A stretch of 26,815 nt of DNA from Methanobacterium sp. UBA410 (GTDB taxonomy: Archaea; Methanobacteriota; Methanobacteria; Methanobacteriales; Methanobacteriaceae): assembly GCA_002498385.1 (NCBI GenBank), contig DAHH01000008.1:41839-68653 (forward strand). The letters are read 5' to 3'. A model generated the notes under the pieces. That model was not told the origin of the DNA and ran no database searches. It saw nothing but the letters and a program-made list of their open reading frames with translations. Shown here piece after piece: positions 8,625 through 17,142 of the stretch; the stretch's first letter is position 1; every line of letters begins with the position of its first letter. Position numbers and translations under genes: made by a program.

Positions 8625-10118
8625 TTGACCAGGATAAATAAATTTTTAGAGGATAAGCACCTCATCGTGGCATCAAATAGAGGTCCTGTTGAATTCCATA
8701 AAAGGGATGATGGAACCATAGAAACAAGGAGGGGAGCTGGAGGTCTGGTATCAACCCTGCTTCCAATTATGGAGACTGTTAACGGGACATGGATAGCCAG
8801 CGCCATGACAGAGGGAGACGCTGAAGTTGCAAAAAAATTTAAAGGGGGCCGGGTGCCCATTCCCCATGAAAATCCCAAGTTCTGGGTCCCTTTTGTTGTG
8901 GTTGATCCAGCAAGGTACGAGGATTACTACAGTGTTATAAGCAATCCCCTGCTCTGGTTTGTTCAACACTACATGTGGAACCCGCCTTACACTCCAGAAA
9001 TTGATGATAAAATCCACAACGCATGGAAAAACGGTTACGTACATGTTAATAAAAAATTTGCAGACAAGATCATAGAAGAAGCAAATTCAAATAATAAAGA
9101 AGCCCTGATCATGCTACAGGACTACCATCTTTATCTGTGCCCTGCTTACATACGGGAAAAGCTGGGAGATATATTTTTAAGCCAGTTCATACACATACCA
9201 TGGCCCCAACCAGAGTACTTCTGCATCCTGCCGGATTACATGGAGGAAGCAATAGTTAAGGGCCTCCTATCAAACGATATAATCGGTTTTCACATAGAGA
9301 AGTACGTGAAAAACTTCATGAGAACCTGCGAGCCCTACGTTGACAGCGTGGACTTTGAAAACAACACCATCGAATACAACGGCCGTAAGATTCTGGTGAA
9401 AGATTATCCAATCTCCGTTGATGATGAAGGGCTTAAAAAACTGTCAAAAACGCCTGAAGTCATGGAGAAGGAAAAAACTATCAAGGAGATCAAGGGAGAC
9501 ATGTTCTTGATCTACAGGACAGACCGGGCAGATCTCAGCAAAAATATAGTGAGGGGATTTCGGGCCTACGACCTTTTCCTTGAGAAACATCCAGAGTTCC
9601 ACGGAAAGGTCAAATTTTTAACCACCGGAAAACCAACAAGACAGCAGATCAGGGAGTACAGACAGTACAGGATGGAGATCCATAAGATAGTTGGACATAT
9701 CAATGCAAAATATTCAAGGGAAGGTTGGAGACCCATTGAAGAAATATTCAAGGCGGATTATCTCCTTGTAACTGCTGCCTTCAAACACTACGACTGCTTG
9801 ATGGTAAATCCTATCTGCGACGGCATGAACATTGTATCAAAGGAAGGATCTGTCGTGAACGAGAATGGAGGTGTTCTTATCCTCTCAGAACATGCAGGAT
9901 CCTATGAGGAGCTTAAGGATTACTCCATAAACGTTAACCCCTTCGATGTTACCCAGACAGCTGATGCAATATACCAGGCCGTTACCATGAAGAAGGAAGA
10001 ACGGGAAAGACGCCTGAAAGGCCTGAAAAGGGTTATAAGCGAAAGGAACATATACCACTGGATCACAGAACAGTTCGATGACATTGAAAAGTATTACTCA
10101 AAGGGTAAGGGCTGGTAG
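8625..10118 (+). CDS. otsA: Trehalose-6-phosphate synthase (GT20)
   Basis: A 497-residue GT20 glycosyltransferase. It should transfer glucose from an NDP-glucose to glucose 6-phosphate, giving trehalose 6-phosphate, in the cytoplasm. Motifs align along its length with the family: ASNRGPVEF (16-24), the GGLVS loop (39-43) with W56, QDYHLYL (165-171), HIPWPQPE (190-197; HIPFPSSE in E. coli), GFHIEKY (221-227), TDRADLSKN (299-307; matches VDRLDYTKG, keeping R301 and K306), CDGMNIVSKE (398-407) and LSEHAGSYEEL. The start is uncertain: TTG at 8625 has only AAGGAT close by, whereas an in-frame ATT at 8607 lies five bases after AAGGTG (8596-8601). The end is followed by a GC hairpin with T-runs. A related glycosyl-phosphate synthase (such as glucosylglycerol-phosphate) is the main alternative; the facing otsB supports trehalose. 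Confidence 0.88.
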   Translation: MTRINKFLEDKHLIVASNRGPVEFHKRDDGTIETRRGAGGLVSTLLPIMETVNGTWIASAMTEGDAEVAKKFKGGRVPIPHENPKFWVPFVVVDPARYEDYYSVISNPLLWFVQHYMWNPPYTPEIDDKIHNAWKNGYVHVNKKFADKIIEEANSNNKEALIMLQDYHLYLCPAYIREKLGDIFLSQFIHIPWPQPEYFCILPDYMEEAIVKGLLSNDIIGFHIEKYVKNFMRTCEPYVDSVDFENNTIEYNGRKILVKDYPISVDDEGLKKLSKTPEVMEKEKTIKEIKGDMFLIYRTDRADLSKNIVRGFRAYDLFLEKHPEFHGKVKFLTTGKPTRQQIREYRQYRMEIHKIVGHINAKYSREGWRPIEEIFKADYLLVTAAFKHYDCLMVNPICDGMNIVSKEGSVVNENGGVLILSEHAGSYEELKDYSINVNPFDVTQTADAIYQAVTMKKEERERRLKGLKRVISERNIYHWITEQFDDIEKYYSKGKGW

Positions 10119-10185
10119 AAAAAAGGGTTCAACCATTTTGAAGATCAAAATTAAACTTGAAGATCAGAATAAGGTTTTAAAATTT

Positions 10186-10232
10186 AAAGGGCCCCTTTTT
10201 TAAAGTTTACCTTTTTTTAATCGTTTTTTTTT
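10186..10232 (+). terminator. Terminator of otsA
   Basis: A short GC palindrome AAAGGG-C-CCCTTT (10186-10198) runs into T6, followed by further T-tracts up to about 10232. T-runs are the usual archaeal termination signal. The site lies between convergent otsA and otsB. Confidence 0.55.
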
Positions 10233-10370
10233 TGAACCTAATTCTTCCTTATTCTTCCTGAACAGAACTTCCTTGAACAACCTTTTTGAAAACAGGAATT
10301 TTCCTTAAATTTATCTTTAAATTCCTATTTTAAAAGGTTAATCCATTATTTTTATTTATTAATAGGTGAA

Positions 10371-11219
10371 TCACTCCACAAGCCATTTGAAAAATTTTTG
10401 AACTTCATCAACATTTTTAACAAAAAAAGATGCATTTTTTTTCAGGTAATCTGGAATTTCCCCAGAAAGCACGAGTATTGATTCTCCATCAAAGTCTTTT
10501 TCAGGTTCCTTAAGTACTGATTCGCCATCAACATGTTTAAGTTCCCTGATCTTGCAGAAGGCATCGTTGTCTGTTATGTCATCACCGAGGTAGAGAACCT
10601 TTTCAACATGGTTTTTCAGGACGATTTTTTCAAGGATTGTGCCCTTGTCATAGCCTGCTGGAGGTTTTATCTCCAGAACTTTACGTCCCTCTTTAATACT
10701 GAGTTTTTCAAGTCCTTCTTCATTGGCTGTTTTAACTGCACTTTCAATGGATTTTAACAGTTTTTTACGCGTTTTTTCCGGTTCACTGCACATCCTGTAA
10801 TGCACACAGAAGCAGACACCTTTATCTTCAAGTAGAACTCCTTCCATGCTGCAGGATTTATCTTCCTTTAGAGTGCGGGCTGCCTTTTTTACAAGGGGGA
10901 TGTAGCGCTCAACTTCGGGTTCAAACTGAATTTTATCATCCTTCATGTATTCAAGGCCGTGGTTTCCAACGTAAAGAACGTTGTCAAGATTCACCAGTTT
11001 CCTTACATCTTCTACAGATCTGCCGCTTACAACTGCAACCAGTTTGAATTTATCCACCAGTCGGGTTAAGATATTCCTCATTTCAGTTGTTACAACTGCT
11101 TCATCTGGTTTAGGAGCTATTCTACTTATTGTGCCATCTACATCAGTTATTATGGCAGTTTTTGAATCTTCTTTAAATTTTTCAAATTCTTCAAGGTGGG
11201 AAAAGATGTACTTTGCCAT
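10371..11219 (-). CDS. otsB: Trehalose-6-phosphate phosphatase (HAD superfamily)
   Basis: A 282-residue HAD phosphatase of the OtsB type. It should hydrolyse trehalose 6-phosphate to trehalose and phosphate. HAD motif I is TDVDGTIS (D26 nucleophile, D28 acid/base), motif II is VVSGRS, motif III is the lysine in GYDKGTIL within the OtsB-typical KVLEIKPPAGYDKG, and motif IV is LYLGDDITDNDAF. Length fits the family (about 240-290). ATG at 11219 is preceded by GGGAGCGG a few bases upstream. It is convergent with otsA, so the two are transcribed separately. The residue pattern is specific enough to prefer trehalose phosphatase over other HAD sugar phosphatases. Confidence 0.9.
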   Translation of the reverse strand: MAKYIFSHLEEFEKFKEDSKTAIITDVDGTISRIAPKPDEAVVTTEMRNILTRLVDKFKLVAVVSGRSVEDVRKLVNLDNVLYVGNHGLEYMKDDKIQFEPEVERYIPLVKKAARTLKEDKSCSMEGVLLEDKGVCFCVHYRMCSEPEKTRKKLLKSIESAVKTANEEGLEKLSIKEGRKVLEIKPPAGYDKGTILEKIVLKNHVEKVLYLGDDITDNDAFCKIRELKHVDGESVLKEPEKDFDGESILVLSGEIPDYLKKNASFFVKNVDEVQKFFKWLVE

Positions 11220-11534
11220 TAAACCGCTCCCTGGTTTCTGGTAAATTCATGTTTTAGGAGGATAAAGAAATTAATTCATTCAAACAAAGAAAATTAAGAT
11301 TATCTGTAGACTGCCATTTGTTACTATGTTAGAACAAGTTCATAACTATTGTGATCAGGAAAAATGTGATATAATGTTCAAAAGTTTATCGATGTTACCC
11401 TCCCACGATCCCTCACTTCCGGGTTATTTTTAATTCAATCATCTCAAAGATTAGAGATGTTAACAGGAACAGTTACGGAGAAATAATCACATCAAAAACA
11501 GTGCAGTTGCATTAAAATAGTTTTAAAATTTGAG
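11220..11534. other. Spacer between otsB and tRNA-Ser
   Basis: No gene or convincing structure was seen, apart from the otsB ribosome binding site next to 11219 and T-runs on the minus strand just past the tRNA 3' end that may end the tRNA transcript. Confidence 0.4.
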
Positions 11535-11619
11535 CGCCGGGGCCGGGATTTGAACCCGGGTGATCCAAGGGATCAGTGGCTTAGCAGGCCACCGCCGTAC
11601 CAGGCTGGGCCACCCCGAC
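11535..11619 (-). tRNA. tRNA-Ser (anticodon GCU)
   Basis: An 85-nt class II tRNA read on the minus strand. The acceptor stem GTCGGGG pairs with CCCCGGC (one U-G wobble) and the discriminator base is G73. The anticodon arm is GTGGC-CTGCTAA-GCCAC, giving anticodon GCU for AGC/AGU serine codons. The long variable arm TGATCC-CTT-GGATCA is typical of serine. The T arm is CCGGG-TTCAAAT-CCCGG. The 3' CCA is not encoded. It lies downstream of the 7S RNA on the same strand. Confidence 0.96.
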
Positions 11620-11638
11620 TCTGCGTTTAGTTCAACCC

Positions 11639-11647
11639 TTTAAAATA
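11639..11647 (-). promoter_or_regulatory. Box A (TATA) of tRNA-Ser
   Basis: TATTTTAAA on the minus strand, centred about 24 bases upstream of the tRNA 5' end, is the expected distance for an archaeal TATA box. It sits in a small CCCT/AGGG inverted repeat. Confidence 0.5.
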
Positions 11648-11732
11648 GGGCTATTGAAAATGTTTATCAATCATAGCTTAAAAGTCTTTTGGAATGCTGT
11701 TTTTGTTGATTTGTTATTAAACCCTCAACTTT

Positions 11733-11759
11733 TGATCACATGAACCCTGATCACGTGAA
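11733..11759. repeat. Two-copy direct repeat between tRNA-Ser and 7S RNA
   Basis: TGATCACATGAA (11733-11744) and TGATCACGTGAA (11748-11759) repeat with a 15-base period. The second contains the palindrome TCACGTGA. Confidence 0.5.
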
Positions 11760-11787
11760 AATTTTAGGGATTCCAGGAGATTTTTAA

Positions 11788-12107
<320 letters not shown>

Positions 12108-12120
12108 ACTTTGAGTTTAG

Positions 12121-12132
12121 TACTATTTTAAA
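12121..12132 (-). promoter_or_regulatory. Box A (TATA) of the 7S RNA
   Basis: TTTAAAATAGTA on the minus strand lies about 20-25 bases upstream of the inferred 7S RNA 5' end, the usual archaeal TATA position. Confidence 0.5.
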
Positions 12133-12181
12133 GTTGCGGTGCACACACGATCCAGTTCAAAATCCAGCAGTTTTTAAATGA

Positions 12182-12257
12182 AAAAAAGTTAGTTTGAGTG
12201 AAAGGAGTTAATTTAAGTGAAGAAAGTTAATTTTAATGAAGAGAGTTAATTTAAGTG
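12182..12257. repeat. Four-copy 19-bp tandem repeat upstream of the phosphate permease
   Basis: Units at 12182-12200, 12201-12219, 12220-12238 and 12239-12257 keep an exact 19-base period and follow AAGAGAGTTAATTTAAGTG with a few changes. The array lies in the 265-base spacer between the 7S RNA promoter and the PiT-family gene; nothing else was seen there. Confidence 0.85.
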
Positions 12258-12372
12258 AAAACCTAACATAAAAAAAATCATCTTCAATCAAAAACTTACA
12301 GATTCATCCCATGGAAAATACTTCCAGTTCAAATGGGTTAGCAAAGAATATTTCAATTAATAGCTAAAAATA

Positions 12373-13356
12373 ATGTACATGGAAATCTTTTTGATACTGG
12401 GTGTTGTGGCCGCTGTTTACATGGCATTCAACATAGCTGCCAACGACATTGGAAACTCCATGGGGACAGTTGTTGGAAGTGGAGCCCTTAAAATGAGACA
12501 GGCCCTCTTAATTGGGGCTTTATTTGAATTTATTGGGGCTTTGTTCCTTGGAAGTAACGTTATAAAGACGGTTGGAAGCGGTATTGTTCCTCCCGAGTTC
12601 ATGTCAAGCCTTGGAGCTTTTATCATAACTGTGTCTGCAGGCATCTGGATAACCATAACAATCCTAAAGAAGATACCCATATCAGGTTCTGATGCAATTG
12701 TAAGCTCTGTTCTGGGCTATGGAATTGCATATGCTGGTATCAACCACCTGAACCTTGTTACAGCAGGTTACATAGCACTGAGCTGGGTCACCTCACCCTT
12801 AATAGGTCTTGCATCTGGTTTTGCTGTGTACTACGTGCTCCGGAAGGGTTTCTTAAAACAGAAAAGCCTTGCCTACAAGGACCGGCTTGAAAAAGTTTTT
12901 TCCTACCTTCAAATTGGAAGTTCATCCTTTGCAGCCCTGGGAGTTGGTGCAATAGATATAGCTGCAGCCACAGGCGCACTGTACGTAACTGTTGGAGCAA
13001 CTGCTGGTATGAATATTAAAGTTTTAGGGGCTCTTGGACTTGTTTTTGGAATCTTAATTGCTGGAAATCGGATAACCGATACAATTGGAAGGAGGATAAC
13101 AGAGCTGGTGCCAACAAGGGGCTTTTCAGCTCAGGTGTCAGCCGGAACCATCACGCTCCTTTTTGCATCCCTTGGAATGCCAATATCCCCAACACAAACA
13201 CTTGTAGGTTCTGTGATTGGTGTTGGAATGGCACATGGAACCTCAACTATTAAAATAGACATTATAAAGCATATAGCAACCACATGGATCATTACAATTC
13301 CAGCATGCATCGCAATCTCTGCAACGCTTTACTTTTTGATTTCTTACATTATTTAA
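12373..13356 (+). CDS. PiT-family inorganic phosphate permease
   Basis: A 327-residue, highly hydrophobic protein with about 8-10 membrane segments, of the PiT (PHO-4) phosphate transporter family, expected to take up phosphate with a coupling cation. The family's internal duplication is visible: the first signature is NIAANDIGNSMG (20-31), with PISGSDAIVSSVLGYG; the second half has PISPTQTLVGSVIGVG. The second signature is degraded to GAIDIAAATG (192-201), with Ile for the usual Asn of the GAND motif. It is at the short end of the family. ATG at 12373 has no visible ribosome binding site and a second ATG lies two codons on, so the mRNA may be nearly leaderless. Sulfate or another oxyanion is a possible alternative substrate. 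Confidence 0.87.
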   Translation: MYMEIFLILGVVAAVYMAFNIAANDIGNSMGTVVGSGALKMRQALLIGALFEFIGALFLGSNVIKTVGSGIVPPEFMSSLGAFIITVSAGIWITITILKKIPISGSDAIVSSVLGYGIAYAGINHLNLVTAGYIALSWVTSPLIGLASGFAVYYVLRKGFLKQKSLAYKDRLEKVFSYLQIGSSSFAALGVGAIDIAAATGALYVTVGATAGMNIKVLGALGLVFGILIAGNRITDTIGRRITELVPTRGFSAQVSAGTITLLFASLGMPISPTQTLVGSVIGVGMAHGTSTIKIDIIKHIATTWIITIPACIAISATLYFLISYII

Positions 13357-13629
13357 GGGTCAAATTAAATGTAAAATTAAATATTAAAGCACATAATAAG
13401 TTGAAGCCTTCTTTTTTAGACTAAAAATCAAGTTTTGAAAGTTTATCTCTAAATCCAAAAATTTTTATCTTCAAATCAGAAATTTAATGTATTTCAAAAT
13501 GTGACACGTAAAATCTCATTTATAAAATTATAACGACTTTAAATCTACAAAACAGGATTAATTAAATATTAAACCCTTTGCAAGACCATTTAAATCCAGG
13601 AAATCATCTCAAATTATTTTTAAAGATAA
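13357..13629. other. AT-rich spacer downstream of the phosphate permease
   Basis: No gene, repeat array or stable hairpin was recognised in this stretch. It leads into the fprA promoter. Confidence 0.4.
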
Positions 13630-13640
13630 AATTATATATG
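13630..13640 (+). promoter_or_regulatory. Probable TATA box of fprA
   Basis: AATTATATATG is a good archaeal box A and predicts transcription from about 13660, giving a leader of about 40 bases that includes the strong AGGAGG site (13686-13691) seven bases before the fprA ATG. Confidence 0.55.
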
Positions 13641-13697
13641 ATTTTAAATAAACATAATACTAGTTTTATATTAAATTAAGGCCAAAGGAGGAAGAAA

Positions 13698-14921
13698 ATG
13701 AAGGCAGATTCAATAAAAATCAATGATGGTGTGTACTGGGTTGGAGTGATGGATTGGGATCTGAGAGACTACCACGGATATACCCTGAACGGAACAACTT
13801 ACAATGCTTACATCGTTTTTGGAGAGGAAAAGGTGGCCCTAATAGATAACTGCTACCCTGGACAGTCAGCTCAGCTCTGGGGCAGAATTGAAGATGCATT
13901 CAAAAAGGAGGGTAGGGACTTCAAGATCGACGTTGTAATTCAGAACCATGTAGAAGAGGATCACAGCGGTGCCCTGACTGAGGTATGTAAAAAATTCCCA
14001 GATGCACCTGTTTACTGCACACAGGTGGCAGTTAAAGGGTTAAAAAGACATTTCCCATCTCTTGAAGGAGTGAATTTTAAGGCAGTTAAAACTGGGGACG
14101 AGCTGGATCTTGGGGGCAAACATCTGAAGTTTTTAGAGGCCAAGATGCTCCACTGGCCTGACAGCATGTTCACCCTGCTCATGGAGGAGGGAATACTCTT
14201 CTCAAACGATGCCTTTGGCCAGCACCTCTGCTTTAAAAAGAGGTTGGACAGTGAAGTTCCAGAGTACCTTTTAATGGATGCTGCAGCCAAGTTTTATGCC
14301 AACTTACTAACTCCCTTCTCTGGACTTATACTCAGAAAATTCGATGAAATAAAGAAATTGGAATTACTCGATAAAATAAAGACAATTGCACCGGCACACG
14401 GCCAGATCTGGACAGACCCCATGAAGATAATAGATGCCTACACCAGATGGGCCACAGGAAAATGTGAGAACAGGGCAGTTATTGTCTACGACACCATGCA
14501 TGGATCCACCCAGAAAATGGCCCATGCACTTGCAGAGGGGCTTATGGGTGAGGACATTGACGTATCAACCTACTTCATACATAAGGATGAACGTAGCGAA
14601 ATGGTGAAGGACATTCTTGAGAGTAAAGCCGTTCTCTTCGGTGTTCCTACCATGTTCAACGAGCCGTACCCAAGCATAGGAGATCTGATCTTCTACCTGA
14701 GAGGTTTGAGCTTCAATAGAACCGGGTTAAAACGATTGGCAGTTACATTTGGTTCAATGGGCTGGGGTGGTCAGGCCGTTAAAAAGCTCGGAGACGAACT
14801 TGAAAAATGTGGATTTGAAGTGTACAAGGAGTACGAGTTAAATTACCGGCCAACAGAGGAAGAACTGGATAAATGCTACGAAATTGGAAGGGAACTTGCC
14901 CTAGAAATTAAGAAAAAATAG
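13698..14921 (+). CDS. fprA: Coenzyme F420H2 oxidase (A-type flavoprotein FprA)
   Basis: A 407-residue A-type flavoprotein, matching the length of methanogen FprA. It reduces O2 to water with F420H2 and protects anaerobic enzymes in the cytoplasm. The metallo-beta-lactamase domain (1-250) has all diiron ligands: H84, E86 and D88 in NHVEEDHSG, H152 (LHWPDS), D171 (SNDAFG) and H234 (APAHGQIW). The flavodoxin domain (about 258-404) starts VIVYDTMHGSTQKMA, binding FMN phosphate, and has the AVTFGSMGWGG loop. No rubredoxin or NADH-reductase domain is attached, which fits use of F420H2. ATG at 13698 has AGGAGG at ideal spacing. NO reduction by related proteins is the main alternative activity. Confidence 0.94.
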   Translation: MKADSIKINDGVYWVGVMDWDLRDYHGYTLNGTTYNAYIVFGEEKVALIDNCYPGQSAQLWGRIEDAFKKEGRDFKIDVVIQNHVEEDHSGALTEVCKKFPDAPVYCTQVAVKGLKRHFPSLEGVNFKAVKTGDELDLGGKHLKFLEAKMLHWPDSMFTLLMEEGILFSNDAFGQHLCFKKRLDSEVPEYLLMDAAAKFYANLLTPFSGLILRKFDEIKKLELLDKIKTIAPAHGQIWTDPMKIIDAYTRWATGKCENRAVIVYDTMHGSTQKMAHALAEGLMGEDIDVSTYFIHKDERSEMVKDILESKAVLFGVPTMFNEPYPSIGDLIFYLRGLSFNRTGLKRLAVTFGSMGWGGQAVKKLGDELEKCGFEVYKEYELNYRPTEEELDKCYEIGRELALEIKKK

Positions 14922-15063
14922 GGATCTGCAGGGAATCCACAAATAAATCTAATTTCAGAGTGGATGGATAGAATAAATTGAAAAAATAGAGTAACTTAAA
15001 AAAATAGAAGAGGTTTGAAGGGAGGTGAAAAAATAGAACAATTTGAATGAGTAAATCTAGGGG

Positions 15064-15486
15064 ATGATAGAAATGAAAACCTTAAAATTTAAAAACCCCC
15101 CTGATTCCAAAAAAAAGTTGATGACCATTCTCTTTTGGACTTATCGTAAAACCACAAGAACTGAGGGTTGTGCACCGCTTTTCTTGAAGAAAGTTGTTAC
15201 AAACGGGAAAACATACACTCCAAAGGGTAAAAAACTTCTTAAACTCACAGATGAGATCGTGACGGAAATCATTGAGGATGTAAATGGATCAAATCCTGTT
15301 AAATTTGAGATAAGTATGGGGGATGAATTTATAAAGGTTAAGCTTAAAGGAAATGTTTTTTCAGTGTCCACTGTGAAAAGCCGTGAAATTGAAGATGAGA
15401 TCATTGAAAAACTTGATTTTGAGCTTCAAAAGAAGTATCCCAGTGTCTGTGATTCATTCAAACCAAGGGTGACTCACCGAAGTTGA
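15064..15486 (+). CDS. Hypothetical 140-aa basic protein
   Basis: Unrecognised. The protein is Lys-rich at the N terminus (about residues 1-60), with no membrane segment or signal peptide and two scattered cysteines. It has a beta-rich middle (about 85-110, with KFEISMGDEFIKVKLKGNVF) and a charged helix near the end (REIEDEIIEKLDFELQKKY). Two starts are possible: ATG 15064, or ATG 15073, which has GGGGATGAT just upstream and so looks better. A near-consensus ribosome binding site, GGGAGGTGA at 15020-15028, has no usable start behind it. The unbroken frame and normal composition support a real gene; no function is proposed. Confidence 0.7.
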   Translation: MIEMKTLKFKNPPDSKKKLMTILFWTYRKTTRTEGCAPLFLKKVVTNGKTYTPKGKKLLKLTDEIVTEIIEDVNGSNPVKFEISMGDEFIKVKLKGNVFSVSTVKSREIEDEIIEKLDFELQKKYPSVCDSFKPRVTHRS

Positions 15487-15686
15487 ATTTACAGCCAAAA
15501 GATGGGGGATATGTTTAAAACAGGTAAACATTTTAAACTTCAATTTTTTTTAAACTTTTTAAGATTTACTTTAAAGATTTACCTTAATTAAAGGTATTTC
15601 TGATTTTTATCGGTAAAAAAAAGCAGGAACAGATCATAACCAGCAGATACAGTCTAAAAAGGGATAAATTAAGAATTTATTAATTT

Positions 15687-16100
15687 TTATTCTTCTTTCA
15701 GAGCTTTTATTATATCCCCATCTGAGATTATACCTTCTATATCATAGTCTCCAATTACTACAAGCTGGTTTATTATATCTCCCTCTGAACCGTACTCGTT
15801 CATCTTCTTAACAGCAGTTAGAAGGTTGTCTTCAGGTTTTACATAGACAACATCAGTCACCATGACCTTTTCAACAATGGTTCCCAGTTCGTACTTGTCC
15901 AGTATGAGGTTATGTCCCAGATCTGTGGCCGTAACTATGCCCACAAGTTTGTCTCCATCAACAACAGGAAGAGAGCTTACTTTGTACTTCATAAGTTTTT
16001 CAAAGGCAAAAACAACGTCTTCACTCGGTGAAACGGTTATAACGTTCTTGGTCATTACGTCCTTAACTTTTAAATTTTCTAACATCTTCTTCACTTCCAT
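15687..16100 (-). CDS. CBS-domain pair protein
   Basis: A 137-residue stand-alone Bateman module. The first CBS domain is at about 8-62 (VKDVMTKNVITVSPSEDV and GIVTATDLGH) and the second at about 70-135 (VEKVMVTDVVYVKPEDNL and EGIISDGDIIKAL). Such modules bind adenine nucleotides or SAM and regulate partner proteins. The frame overlaps the end of the 2-phosphoglycerate kinase gene by 38 bases from the first ATG, or 23 bases from ATG 16085, which has GGAAGTGA upstream and leaves a family-typical N terminus. The overlap suggests translational coupling with the kinase, so it may sense nucleotide state for it. That link is inference. Confidence 0.85.
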   Translation of the reverse strand: MEVKKMLENLKVKDVMTKNVITVSPSEDVVFAFEKLMKYKVSSLPVVDGDKLVGIVTATDLGHNLILDKYELGTIVEKVMVTDVVYVKPEDNLLTAVKKMNEYGSEGDIINQLVVIGDYDIEGIISDGDIIKALKEE

Positions 16101-16986
16101 AGGTCTTTGTAATATACTTCATCATTGAGTCTATTGTTGTTGTAACATCAATATTTTCAATTACAGGGATATGATTCTTATTTGCCTGACTTTCAAAATA
16201 TTTGTGAGTTCGCCTGATAGCCCCAAAATAATTCATATAACGTTTAAGCGGCCTTCTCGCCCACATCTGCCTGCATCTTGAGTAAAATCTTCCCTTATGT
16301 ACATCTTCATCCTGCAGGGTTAAAACAAACATGCAGACATTGTTCTTATCCACAAGGTCCTTCCTTATGAAGCCTGGAACTATGTGAACTCCTTCTATAA
16401 CTATACTTATACCCTCTTTAAGGGCTCTTTCTATTACTGCTTCAACACCAACGCTTACAGTATCAACATGGTCTCGAAATCCAATTAAAACTTCGTCAAA
16501 CTCTGGTGGTGAAGGTATTCTAAGGGATCTGTACGCTGTGTAACTTGATTCATAGAGTGTGGGTAAAAGTTCCTTTGACACGATTTTACGCATTACTTCC
16601 CGTATCATGTCTGTGCTTATCATGTTTCTTATTCCAAGTCGGTTTGCAAGTTCAAATGCAATGGAAGATGTTCCAACACCTGATGCCCCACCAATAAGGA
16701 TTATTAAAGGTTCTTTACACTTTCTAACACTTTTCCACAGCCCGTACTTCTCTGCTATTTCTTCGTCCTCTTCCCTCAACTTTTCCCGGACTATTCTAAT
16801 CAGTTCGTCAAGTTTTATGACTCCAACACCTTCTTTTTTGAGGTGAGCCTCTATCTGGGATGCAAATGTGTAAGCCCTGTTTGGATCCATCTCTGCTCTG
16901 GTTAAAGATCTGGCTAAAACGCCTTTTGAAAAGGGTTCCCTGTACCTTTTACCACTTACTTCTCCTTCGACCATTATTAATTTCAA
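16063..16986 (-). CDS. 2-phosphoglycerate kinase (cyclic 2,3-diphosphoglycerate pathway)
   Basis: A 307-residue enzyme that should phosphorylate 2-phosphoglycerate to 2,3-diphosphoglycerate, the precursor of cyclic 2,3-diphosphoglycerate, an osmolyte and phosphate store of Methanobacteriales. The N-terminal 90 residues form an ATP-cone-like domain (YREPFSKGVLARSLTRAEMD). The kinase domain begins with a glycine-rich loop IGGASGVGTSS (98-108), where the usual P-loop lysine is Thr, a form I recall as typical of this family. STDMIREVMR and VIEGVHIVPG follow as kinase core segments. The start is TTG at 16986: GAGGTGA lies five bases before it, whereas the internal ATG four codons on is too far. 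The downstream CBS gene overlaps its 3' end. The family call is firm; cyclic DPG synthetase is not in the window. Confidence 0.88.
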   Translation of the reverse strand: MKLIMVEGEVSGKRYREPFSKGVLARSLTRAEMDPNRAYTFASQIEAHLKKEGVGVIKLDELIRIVREKLREEDEEIAEKYGLWKSVRKCKEPLIILIGGASGVGTSSIAFELANRLGIRNMISTDMIREVMRKIVSKELLPTLYESSYTAYRSLRIPSPPEFDEVLIGFRDHVDTVSVGVEAVIERALKEGISIVIEGVHIVPGFIRKDLVDKNNVCMFVLTLQDEDVHKGRFYSRCRQMWARRPLKRYMNYFGAIRRTHKYFESQANKNHIPVIENIDVTTTIDSMMKYITKTYGSEEDVRKFKS

Positions 16987-17142
16987 TTTTTCACCTCAAA
17001 ATAGAATATTAGACATACTGTATATTACCAACCTTGAAATACAATTAATTATGTTAACATCATTTAAATTATTTTCTATGAATGTTTATTTTTAATCAAA
17101 ACAGGAAAAAATGAAGATTACTTTCTGGAAGATTAAAAAGGT

